A DNA stretch of 64,000 nt, from NCBI RefSeq assembly GCF_963677195.1, contig NZ_OY781918.1:2716923-2780922 (forward strand). Direction: 5' to 3'. The stretch's first letter is position 1. Each line of letters opens with the position of its first letter. Source of the stretch: an uncultured Marinifilum sp. GTDB lineage: Bacteria > Bacteroidota > Bacteroidia > Bacteroidales > Marinifilaceae. This document shows, one piece after another, positions 51,637 through 59,719 of this stretch. The position numbers were made by a program, and so were the translations under genes. The notes under the pieces were generated by a model, which worked only from the letters and a program-made list of their open reading frames with translations, was not told the origin of the DNA and did not search any database.

Positions 51637-53931
51637 ATGATGAAAATTCGAATTCTGTTATTAATTTTTGTTGCAATATTTGCAGCTTGTGAGGGAGAGA
51701 GAAATGTTAAAAAAACTAACATTTCAAGTGTGGATATGGTAAATACCTTAATGGGAACAGATTCGGAACATGCGCTTTCGAATGGGAATACTTATCCTGC
51801 AATTGCTTTGCCTTGGGGAATGAATTTCTGGACTCCGCAAACAGGAAAAATGGGAGATGGTTGGACTTATGCCTACGATGCTAAAAAGATAAGAGGTATT
51901 AAGCAAACACATCAGCCAAGTCCGTGGATTAATGATTATGCCGCATTTTCTTTAATGGCTGTAACAGGAGATTTAAAGTTTAAGGAAGAAGAGAGAGCTT
52001 CGTGGTTTTCACATAAAGCAGAACAAGCAAAACCATACGAATACAGTGTATATTTAGCCGATTACGATGTTACGGCTGAGCTAGCACCAACCGAACGCGC
52101 TGCCATGTTTCGTTTTACATTTCCTGAAAACGAAGAGTCATATATTTTATTAGATGGTTTTTTTAAAGGATCAGAAGTGAAAATTATTCCTGAGGAAAGA
52201 AAGATTATAGGTTATTGTCGCAATAATAGTGGTGGTGTTCCCGATAATTTTCACAATTATTTTGTAGCCGAATTCGATAAAGATTTTGAATTAACGCACA
52301 CCTGGAATGGCGATAAACTAAGTAAAAATTCTAAATCGGCAACAGGAGAGCATGTTGGAGCTGTTATTGGCTTTATAACCAAAAAAGGAGAAGTAGTGAA
52401 TGTAAAAGTGGCTTCTTCTTTTATTAATCCACAGCAAGCTCAATTAAATTTAGATAGAGAAATTGGTGCAAAAAATTTCGATCAGTTAAAACAGGAAGCA
52501 AAAGCGGCTTGGGAAAAAGAGTTCGCTCGCATTAAAGTTGAAGGAGGAACCGATGATCAGCTAAAAACATTCTATTCCTGCTTGTACAGAGTTTTATTAT
52601 TCCCACGCAAGTTTTATGAAATTAACGATAAAAATGAAGTAATTCATTACAGTCCATACAATGGTGAGGTACTGCCCGGCTATATGTTTACAGATAATGG
52701 CTTTTGGGATACATTCCGGGCAGTCTTTCCATTTTTTACATTGATGTATCCCGATTTGAATGCTCAAATTATGGAAGGATTAGCGAATACTTACAAAGAA
52801 AGTGGCTGGTTGCCAGAGTGGGCAAGTCCGGGACATCGAGGCTGCATGATTGGCTCCAATTCAGCATCGCTTATTGCAGATTCTTATTTAAAAGGAATTC
52901 GAGGATACGATATTGAAACTTTATACGAGGCGATTCTAAAAAATACAAAAGGATACAATAAGGAAATTACTTCGGTGGGTCGTTATGGTGCCGATTATTA
53001 CAACGAATTAGGCTATGTTCCTTACAATGTTGGCATAAATGAAAATACTGCAAGAACTTTAGAATATGCTTACGCAGATTTTTGTGTGTGGAAGTTAGCT
53101 AAAGATCTAAATCGTCCACAGGCCGAGATCGATTTATTTGCTAAAAGAGCACAAAATTTCAAGAACGTATTCGATAAAGAATCTGGCTTAATGCGAGGTA
53201 AAAATGAGGATGGAACATTCCAAACTCCTTTTAATCCATTAAAATGGGGCGATGCATTTACCGAAGGAAATAGTCTGCATTATACATGGTCGGTTTTTCA
53301 GGATATTAATGGTTTGATTAATTTAATGGGAGGAAAAGATAAGTTTATTTCTACATTAGATGGTGTATTTGAAATGCCTCCTAAGTTTGATCACTCTTAC
53401 TATGGATTTACCATTCATGAAATTCGCGAAATGCAAATTGCCAATATGGGGAATTATGCTCATGGTAATCAGCCAATTCAGCACATGATTTATCTTTACA
53501 ACTATGCTGGACAGCCATGGAAAGCTCAGACCAGAGTGCGTGAAGTAATGGATAAACTGTACACTCCACAGGCCGATGGTTATTGTGGTGATGAGGACAA
53601 CGGTCAAACTTCTGCATGGTATGTGTTCAGCTCAATGGGATTTTATCCGGTTTGTCCGGGAACCGATGAATATGTATTTGGATCTCCATTATTTGATAAA
53701 GTAAGTTTGACTTTGGAGAATGGAAAAACCTTTACGATTTCAAGCTCTAATAATTCTAAAGAAAATGTGTTTGTGAATGATATCAAATTAAACGGGAAAA
53801 GCTACAATGCAAACTATATTAAACACAATGATATTTTAAATGGAGGTAGTCTTGAGTTTGATATGAGTACAAAGGCAAATAAGCAAAGAGGAACAGATGA
53901 AGAAAGTTTCCCTTATTCAATGAGCAGATAG
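51637..53931 (+). CDS. GH92 alpha-mannosidase, lipoprotein (second of three, variant motifs)
   Basis: The lipoprotein signal ends VAIFAACEGE. The family pattern is complete (FWDTFRAVFPFFTLMYP, GDEDNGQTSAWYVFSSMGFYP with Asp652/Asp654, and catalytic acid Glu543 in TEGNSLHYTW). However, two motifs differ from the neighbouring GH92s: WASPGHRGCMIGSNSA replaces the WHLRGNETNTM-type loop, and GNQPIQH replaces GNEPSHH. This places it in another GH92 branch, with a differently shaped sugar site. At 764 aa the length is standard. The gene sits between two terminators, about 60 bp after the first. Confidence 0.93.
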   Translation: MMKIRILLLIFVAIFAACEGERNVKKTNISSVDMVNTLMGTDSEHALSNGNTYPAIALPWGMNFWTPQTGKMGDGWTYAYDAKKIRGIKQTHQPSPWINDYAAFSLMAVTGDLKFKEEERASWFSHKAEQAKPYEYSVYLADYDVTAELAPTERAAMFRFTFPENEESYILLDGFFKGSEVKIIPEERKIIGYCRNNSGGVPDNFHNYFVAEFDKDFELTHTWNGDKLSKNSKSATGEHVGAVIGFITKKGEVVNVKVASSFINPQQAQLNLDREIGAKNFDQLKQEAKAAWEKEFARIKVEGGTDDQLKTFYSCLYRVLLFPRKFYEINDKNEVIHYSPYNGEVLPGYMFTDNGFWDTFRAVFPFFTLMYPDLNAQIMEGLANTYKESGWLPEWASPGHRGCMIGSNSASLIADSYLKGIRGYDIETLYEAILKNTKGYNKEITSVGRYGADYYNELGYVPYNVGINENTARTLEYAYADFCVWKLAKDLNRPQAEIDLFAKRAQNFKNVFDKESGLMRGKNEDGTFQTPFNPLKWGDAFTEGNSLHYTWSVFQDINGLINLMGGKDKFISTLDGVFEMPPKFDHSYYGFTIHEIREMQIANMGNYAHGNQPIQHMIYLYNYAGQPWKAQTRVREVMDKLYTPQADGYCGDEDNGQTSAWYVFSSMGFYPVCPGTDEYVFGSPLFDKVSLTLENGKTFTISSSNNSKENVFVNDIKLNGKSYNANYIKHNDILNGGSLEFDMSTKANKQRGTDEESFPYSMSR

Positions 53932-53978
53932 ATAATCTAAAGATATTTTAGAAATGAATTCACGATAAAACTTAGCAT

Positions 53979-54023
53979 AGCAAAGGCTTACACTTGACAG
54001 ATTGTAAGCCTTTGCTTTTTTTA
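53979..54023 (+). terminator. Intrinsic terminator after the second GH92 gene
   Basis: AGCAAAGGCTTACA and TGTAAGCCTTTGCT are perfect complements around ten bases, followed by seven T. It is among the strongest terminators in the window, 36 bp before the GH125 ATG. Confidence 0.88.
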
Positions 54024-54058
54024 AAAATTAAAACACTAATCTAAATAACTCACCCCAA

Positions 54059-55486
54059 ATGAAGCGAAGAACATTTTTAAGAAACTCATTATTATTTACT
54101 GGAGGTATAAGCCTGATAGGAGCACAAGGATTTGCCATTAATAAAGATTTAAAATACATATCAAACCGACCAGAATTATCTAATCGAAATTTTGTGAGTA
54201 CTGCTGTCGATAAAAAGATTAGTGAAGTAAAAATGGCCATTGCGAACCAGGAATTAGCCTGGATGTTTGAGAATTGCTTCCCAAATACTCTAGATACAAC
54301 TGTTAGCTATTCCGAAGATAATGGTAAATCCGATTCTTTTGTGATTACCGGAGATATTCATGCAATGTGGCTGAGAGATTCTACAGCTCAGGTTTGGCCA
54401 TATTTGCCTTTAATTAACGAGGATGAGAAGTTACAAAAGCTATTTCAAGGATTGATTAACAGACAAACAAAATGTGTAAATATCGATTCCTATGCCAATG
54501 CATTTAACAAAGGTGCAGAAGGTTCGCACTGGGAAAGCGATCAAACAGATATGAAGCCGGAATTACACGAACGCAAATGGGAAATTGATTCGCTTTGTTA
54601 TACTATTCGTTTGGCTTATCATTATTGGAAGAAAACAGGTGATACTTCGTGTTTCGATGCTGATTGGATAGAGGCTGTGAAAGCCATAGTAAAAACTTTT
54701 AAAGAACAGCAAAGAAAAGAAAATCAAGGTCCATATAAATTTGCAAGAAATACAAGTAAATCTACTGATACTCTTCCTGGGAATGGTTATGGGAATCCAA
54801 TTAAACCTGTAGGCCTTATCGTTTCTTCCTTCCGACCATCCGACGATGCCACAATATTGCCCTTTTTGATTCCTTCAAATTATTTTGCAGTGGTCTCATT
54901 AAAGCAAATGACCGAGATGTTAAATCATTTAGGAATTGAGAAAGAATTGGCAAAATCGGCTAGAGAAATGGCTGAGGAAGTGCAATCGGCACTTGAAAAG
55001 TATGCAAGTTCGAATCATTTAAATATGGGGGAAACATTAGCATTTGAAGTGGACGGATTTGGCAACCAAATGTATATGGATGATGCTAATATTCCTAGTC
55101 TGCTTTCTCTGCCATATTTGGGAGCAATTGATGCAAACTCATCCCTATATCAGAACACAAGAAAGTTCATATTAAGCGAAAATAACCCTTGGTTTTTTGT
55201 GGGAAAATATGCCAAAGGAATTGGTGGACCGCATGTGGGTGTAAATATGATTTGGCCAATGAGTATTATTATGCGTGCCATGACCTCCGACAATAACGAA
55301 GAAATTGAGGATTGCTTGAAAACATTAATTCGGACTCATGCAGATACAGGCTTTATGCATGAAACATTCCACAAGGATGACCCTAAAAATTTTACCAGAT
55401 CATGGTTTGCATGGGCAAATACTTTATTTGGTGAATTGATATTCAAAATTTACAATGAAAGACCTGAAATGCTTAAAAAAATATAG
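54059..55486 (+). CDS. GH125 exo-alpha-1,6-mannosidase
   Basis: A metal-independent inverting exo-mannosidase family, usually specific for non-reducing alpha-1,6-mannose. The N-terminus MKRRTFLRNSLLFTGG is a twin-arginine-type signal (RRxFL), suggesting folded export to the periplasm. Family motifs: HAMWLRDSTAQVWPYLPL near 101, FRPSDDATILPFLIPSNYF, GPHVGVNMIWPMSI, and GFMHETFHKDDPKNFTRSWFAW with the candidate base Glu. At 475 aa the length is as expected. It is followed one base later by the GH65 start codon, so the two are translationally coupled. Confidence 0.94.
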   Translation: MKRRTFLRNSLLFTGGISLIGAQGFAINKDLKYISNRPELSNRNFVSTAVDKKISEVKMAIANQELAWMFENCFPNTLDTTVSYSEDNGKSDSFVITGDIHAMWLRDSTAQVWPYLPLINEDEKLQKLFQGLINRQTKCVNIDSYANAFNKGAEGSHWESDQTDMKPELHERKWEIDSLCYTIRLAYHYWKKTGDTSCFDADWIEAVKAIVKTFKEQQRKENQGPYKFARNTSKSTDTLPGNGYGNPIKPVGLIVSSFRPSDDATILPFLIPSNYFAVVSLKQMTEMLNHLGIEKELAKSAREMAEEVQSALEKYASSNHLNMGETLAFEVDGFGNQMYMDDANIPSLLSLPYLGAIDANSSLYQNTRKFILSENNPWFFVGKYAKGIGGPHVGVNMIWPMSIIMRAMTSDNNEEIEDCLKTLIRTHADTGFMHETFHKDDPKNFTRSWFAWANTLFGELIFKIYNERPEMLKKI

Positions 55487-55487
55487 A

Positions 55488-57524
55488 ATGAAACTCATTC
55501 ATAGAAGTGTATATTTCTTGTTGCTTGGATTTGGTTTTATCAATGTATTAAGCGCTCAAAACCTTATGGGCGATGAGTGGAATATTGTAGCGAAAGATTA
55601 TTCAAACTATACAAATATATCAGTAGCAAATGGAAGGATTGGATTGCTACCTTCAGAACAGCCGGGAAAAACGAAAGCTATCATTTTAAATCATGTTTTC
55701 GATAAAGAATCGAAATTAGGAGTGAGCAAAGTCCTCCTGGGAATTAATTTTGCCAATCTTGAAATTGTACTTAATGGAGATACTTTAAATACCAGTAATT
55801 GTTCCAACTGGAATCAGACTTTGGATATGAAAAATGCAGCATTTACAACTACATGCAGATGTAAGGATTATGCCAATTTTTCATTTACAACTTATGCTTT
55901 ACGGGGAATGCCTTATTCTGGAATGATTGATGTTGAAATAATTGCTCTACAGAATAATTTAAGTATTCAGGTTGGCGGACAGATCGTTTGTCCGACCGAA
56001 TATCAAAATGTGGAATTGGGCTATCGGGTTTTGAAAGATTTGGATGCAAGAATGCCTATTCTGCAAACAATTGCCAATAGTCCTTTTGGAAAACATCAAT
56101 TGGTCACAAGCGCTTCCTTTATTTTTGAAGAAGAAACTCCGGAATTGAATTATCAAGTTAAAGATTCTTTGCATCATGAGCTGATTTTTACAGCAGATTT
56201 AAAGCAAAGTGAATCATATCAATTTGCATGGACAGGTGCCGTTTGTACTTCTCAGGATTTTTCTGATCCTAAAAGTGAATCGGAACGAATGGTGATTTAT
56301 CAACTATTGGGTAATAAGCAAGTCGTTCTCAATCGTCATCAAAAACTTTGGGAGGACTTATGGCAAGGAGATATAGAAATTGAAGGTGATTTAGAATCAC
56401 AGCAAGATGTTCGTTTGGCATTGTATCATTTGTACTCTTTTGCAAGAGATGATTCAAATTTAAGTATTGCGCCAATGGGTTTATCTTCGCAAGGATATAA
56501 TGGGCATGTTTTTTGGGATACAGAGTTGTGGATGTATCCACCACTTTTGGTTTTCAATCAGGATATTGCCAAATCCTTACTCAATTACAGATTTGATAGA
56601 TTAGAACCGGCAAAGCAGAAAGCTCAAAATTATGGATTTAAAGGAGCAATGTTTCCCTGGGAATCGGATGAAACTGGTGAGGAAGCAACCCCAACCTGGG
56701 CATTAACCGGAACCTTTGAGCATCATATTACTGCTGATATAGCAATTGCCTTTTGGAATTATTATAGAATGACAGGCGATAAAAACTGGCTTTCAACTAT
56801 TGGTTATCCAATGTTGAAAGAAGTTGCAGATTTTTGGATAAGCAGATCTGTTCAAAATACAGATGGATCTTATTCTATAAATAATGTGGTTGGTGCCAAT
56901 GAATTTTACCATCATGCAGATGATAATGCATTCACCAATGGATCGGCGAAAGCAGCATTGCAATATGCCTGTAAAGCAGCTACTGTATTGGGAATAGAAC
57001 CAAACGAAAAGTGGTCGCAATTGTCAAAATCACTAAAGTTTCATTATTTCCCCAATGGAGTAATGAAGGAGAACAAGATGTACAATGGTGAAATAATTAA
57101 GCAGGCCGATGTAAATCTTTTGGCTTATCCACTAAATATAATTACAGATTTTGCTGCAATTAAAAGAGATTTGGAATATTATGAGCCTAAAATGGCACCG
57201 GAAGGACCTGCCATGTCTCATTCTGTTTTGTCTGTTCTGTATGCTCGATTAGGAGAGGCAGATAAGGCATTCGAATTATTTAAACGAGCTTATATGCCAA
57301 ATAAAAGAGCTCCATTTGGAGCGCTGTCGGAATCTGCATATAGCAATAATCCATACTTTGCAACAGGAGCAGGTGGAATCTTACAATTTGTAATTTTTGG
57401 CTTTGGAGGATTGCATTTAACCGATAATGGTATTGTACAGAAAAATCCATGCTTGCCAAAGCAATGGAAAAAATTAACAATTAAGGGAGTTGGTCCTGAT
57501 TTAAAAACATTTGTAATTAAATAA
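55488..57524 (+). CDS. GH65 hydrolase, kojibiose-hydrolase-like
   Basis: A signal peptide (FLLLGFGFINVLSAQ) precedes a GH65 fold: N-terminal beta-sandwich, (alpha/alpha)6 barrel with GHVFWDTELWMYP, and candidate acid Glu472 in VVGANEFYHHADDNAF. The second candidate, Glu615 in GALSESAY, lies where phosphorylases have a phosphate site. From memory, secreted Flavobacterium GH65 with a Glu in this second position is an alpha-1,2-glucosidase (kojibiose hydrolase). This protein therefore probably hydrolyses alpha-1,2-glucose rather than phosphorolysing it. The ATG at 55488 is chosen; the frame extends 11 codons into GH125. It is followed 2 bp later by GH97. Confidence 0.85.
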   Translation: MKLIHRSVYFLLLGFGFINVLSAQNLMGDEWNIVAKDYSNYTNISVANGRIGLLPSEQPGKTKAIILNHVFDKESKLGVSKVLLGINFANLEIVLNGDTLNTSNCSNWNQTLDMKNAAFTTTCRCKDYANFSFTTYALRGMPYSGMIDVEIIALQNNLSIQVGGQIVCPTEYQNVELGYRVLKDLDARMPILQTIANSPFGKHQLVTSASFIFEEETPELNYQVKDSLHHELIFTADLKQSESYQFAWTGAVCTSQDFSDPKSESERMVIYQLLGNKQVVLNRHQKLWEDLWQGDIEIEGDLESQQDVRLALYHLYSFARDDSNLSIAPMGLSSQGYNGHVFWDTELWMYPPLLVFNQDIAKSLLNYRFDRLEPAKQKAQNYGFKGAMFPWESDETGEEATPTWALTGTFEHHITADIAIAFWNYYRMTGDKNWLSTIGYPMLKEVADFWISRSVQNTDGSYSINNVVGANEFYHHADDNAFTNGSAKAALQYACKAATVLGIEPNEKWSQLSKSLKFHYFPNGVMKENKMYNGEIIKQADVNLLAYPLNIITDFAAIKRDLEYYEPKMAPEGPAMSHSVLSVLYARLGEADKAFELFKRAYMPNKRAPFGALSESAYSNNPYFATGAGGILQFVIFGFGGLHLTDNGIVQKNPCLPKQWKKLTIKGVGPDLKTFVIK

Positions 57525-57526
57525 TT

Positions 57527-59533
57527 ATGAGTAAAGCAATATTTACATGTATAGTTTCAATATTATTTTGTGCATGCACGAATATCAATCAGGTTGATTT
57601 AAAATCACCTGATGGTAAACTTGGTTTTGATTTGAAAGTGAATGAGAGCGGACAAATATTTTATACTCTGAAACTTGAAAACGAAGAAGTTTTTACAACA
57701 TCGAGATTAGGTTTAAGTTTAAAAAGTGATTCATTATTTACCGATGGATTACAAATTATTGATATCAAAAAAGATAGTAAAAATGAAGAATGGAAACCTG
57801 TTTGGGGACCAAATAAGAAAATATTAGAGAAGTACAATGAAGTTGCAATATCTATGAAAAATTATGATGATATGCAGCTAAACTTATATGTACGTATATT
57901 TGATGATGGACTTGGATTTAGATATGAAATTCCGAAACAAAACGGAGTTGATAGCATTTACATAATAAAAGAGTTAACGGAATTTAATTTAACTAATAAC
58001 GGAACAGCCTGGACAATTCCTGCCAACTACGAAAGCTATGAAATGTTGTATCGAACTACTCAAATTAGTGAGGTGAAAAATGCCAATACTCCAGCAACTT
58101 TCAAAACCGAAGCAGGAAATTACCTTAGTATTCACGAAGCAAATTTAACAGATTATGCTGGAATGACTTTGCAAAATACAGGGGGAACAAATTTTCAGGC
58201 AAATTTGGTTCCCTGGCCTGATGGAGTTAAAGTAAAAGCCAGAGTTTCGGTAGTTTCACCATGGAGAACAATTACAATTGCTAAATCGGCTGCAGGATTA
58301 GTAGAATCTAACTTGATTCAAAACTTAAACGAGCCTTGCAAATTGGATGATACTTCCTGGATTCAACCTATGAAATACATTGGTATTTGGTGGGGAATGC
58401 ATTTGGGAGTGGAAACCTGGATAATGGGGACTAAACATGGAGCAACTACCGAAAATATGAAGAAGTATATTGATTTTGCTGCAGAAAACAATGTGCATGC
58501 GGTTTTGGCAGAAGGTTGGAATACTGGTTGGGAAAACTGGGGGAAACCAAAAGCTTTTGATCAGCAAACTCCTTATGCCGATTTCGATTTTGATGAGATT
58601 GTTCGTTATGCCAATTTAAAAAATGTAGAATTGATAGGACATCACGAGACTGGTGGAGATTATATTTTCTACGAAGAATGTATGGATGCTGCTTTTGCCA
58701 AATTGCATGACAATGGAATCAGAACATTAAAAACAGGATATGCCGGTCCAATTCCCAACGGACATTTTCATCACGGACAAAAAATGGTGCAGCATTACAG
58801 AAAAGTAGTGGAGACAGCTGCCAAATATCATTTAATGATTGATGCTCACGAACCCATTAAAGCTACCGGAATTAGCAGAACGTATCCGAATATGATGACA
58901 AGAGAAGGAGCTAGGGGAATGGAGTGGAACGGATGGAGCGAAGGAAATCCACCAGAACATCACGTAATTTTACCATTTACAAGATGTTTGGGAGGTCCAA
59001 TTGATTATACTCCGGGAACATTCGATATTTTATACAAAAACAGAAAAGAATATACCAAATGGAATAGCAACGACAAAGGCAACAGCCGTGTGAACACAAC
59101 ACTTGCAAAACAGTTGGCTTTGTGGGTTTGCTTGTACAGTCCCTTGCAAATGGCTTCCGATTTGGTAAGCAATTACGAAGACCAGCCAGCTTTTGAATTT
59201 TTTGAAAAACTGCCTGCCGATTTTGAAGAATCGAAAGTTCTTTTGGCAGAAATTGGCGATGTGTATTCTGTTGCAAGAAGAAAAGGCGAGAATTGGTATA
59301 TTGGAACCATTACCGATGAGAATAGAAGAAATGTAGAAATTGACTTGTCATTTCTGGAAGAGGGAAAAGAATATATGGCAAGAATTTTTGCCGACGGAGC
59401 CAAGGCTAATTTGAAAAATAATCCAACGGATATTGAAATTAAAGACTTACCAGTAGATTCTAAAACAAAATTATCGGTAAAAATGATAGAAAGTGGAGGT
59501 CAGGCAGTTGTAATTGTTCCAATAGAGAATTAA
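57527..59533 (+). CDS. GH97 alpha-glucosidase (SusB-like, inverting type)
   Basis: The lipoprotein signal ends SILFCACTN. The N-terminal beta-supersandwich leads to the (beta/alpha)8 barrel: AEGWNTGWENWG, GHHETGGDYI with Glu374, LKTGYAGPI, IDAHEPIKATGISRTYPN with Glu442, RGMEWNGW with Glu466, and PFTRCLGGPIDYTPGTF. Relative spacing of these Glu residues (68 and 24) matches the SusB catalytic-base pair and acid as I remember them. The retaining alpha-galactosidase branch instead has a nucleophilic Asp in the LKxGY segment, where this protein has Gly. I therefore call it an alpha-glucosidase. It belongs to the coupled GH125-GH65-GH97 trio. Confidence 0.92.
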   Translation: MSKAIFTCIVSILFCACTNINQVDLKSPDGKLGFDLKVNESGQIFYTLKLENEEVFTTSRLGLSLKSDSLFTDGLQIIDIKKDSKNEEWKPVWGPNKKILEKYNEVAISMKNYDDMQLNLYVRIFDDGLGFRYEIPKQNGVDSIYIIKELTEFNLTNNGTAWTIPANYESYEMLYRTTQISEVKNANTPATFKTEAGNYLSIHEANLTDYAGMTLQNTGGTNFQANLVPWPDGVKVKARVSVVSPWRTITIAKSAAGLVESNLIQNLNEPCKLDDTSWIQPMKYIGIWWGMHLGVETWIMGTKHGATTENMKKYIDFAAENNVHAVLAEGWNTGWENWGKPKAFDQQTPYADFDFDEIVRYANLKNVELIGHHETGGDYIFYEECMDAAFAKLHDNGIRTLKTGYAGPIPNGHFHHGQKMVQHYRKVVETAAKYHLMIDAHEPIKATGISRTYPNMMTREGARGMEWNGWSEGNPPEHHVILPFTRCLGGPIDYTPGTFDILYKNRKEYTKWNSNDKGNSRVNTTLAKQLALWVCLYSPLQMASDLVSNYEDQPAFEFFEKLPADFEESKVLLAEIGDVYSVARRKGENWYIGTITDENRRNVEIDLSFLEEGKEYMARIFADGAKANLKNNPTDIEIKDLPVDSKTKLSVKMIESGGQAVVIVPIEN

Positions 59534-59598
59534 TTGTCTTTACAGATTGATTAATGATTCATATTGTAGATTAATCTGAATATTAATCGCCATTTAAT
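59529..59598 (+). promoter_or_regulatory. Second array of phased RTTAAT-type repeats, upstream of the third GH92
   Basis: ATTAAT occurs at 59529, 59550, 59570 and 59582, and TTTAAT at 59593, spaced 21, 20, 12 and 11 bp. The segment 59579-59598 (AATATTAATCGCCATTTAAT) matches 17 of 20 bases with 42295-42314 upstream of susC. A weak -7-like TAATTTGG follows at 59610. I interpret it as a second operator for the same regulator. Confidence 0.55.
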
Positions 59599-59637
59599 CC
59601 ATAAAGTTTTAATTTGGCTTATAGATTAGAAATAGAG

Positions 59638-59680
59638 TAACCGATCGGGAAGAGCTTGGCTAGCCATAGTCCCGTTCGGT
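59638..59680 (+). terminator. Terminator-like hairpin between GH97 and the third GH92
   Basis: AACCGATCGGGA pairs with TCCCGTTCGGT (one mismatch) around a loop containing the small palindrome GGCTAGCC; ATTGTTTTTA follows. It could end the GH125-GH65-GH97 transcript or, if transcription starts near 59617, sit in the leader of the third GH92. Confidence 0.6.
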
Positions 59681-59719
59681 ATTGTTTTTATCTCAGAATA
59701 ACCTTACAAAACCTAAATA

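Noticed and set aside
51637-53931. Second GH92 as a mannose-1-phosphate-6-mannose uncapping enzyme
   Set aside because: GNQPIQH first suggested loss of the catalytic acid. Spacing to the Asp pair shows that the acid is in the EGN motif (Glu543), which is present. The Gln lies elsewhere, so the uncapping signature is not there.
57527-59533. GH97 as an alpha-galactosidase
   Set aside because: The Glu pair and LKTGY segment match the inverting SusB branch. The nucleophilic Asp of the retaining galactosidase branch is absent.
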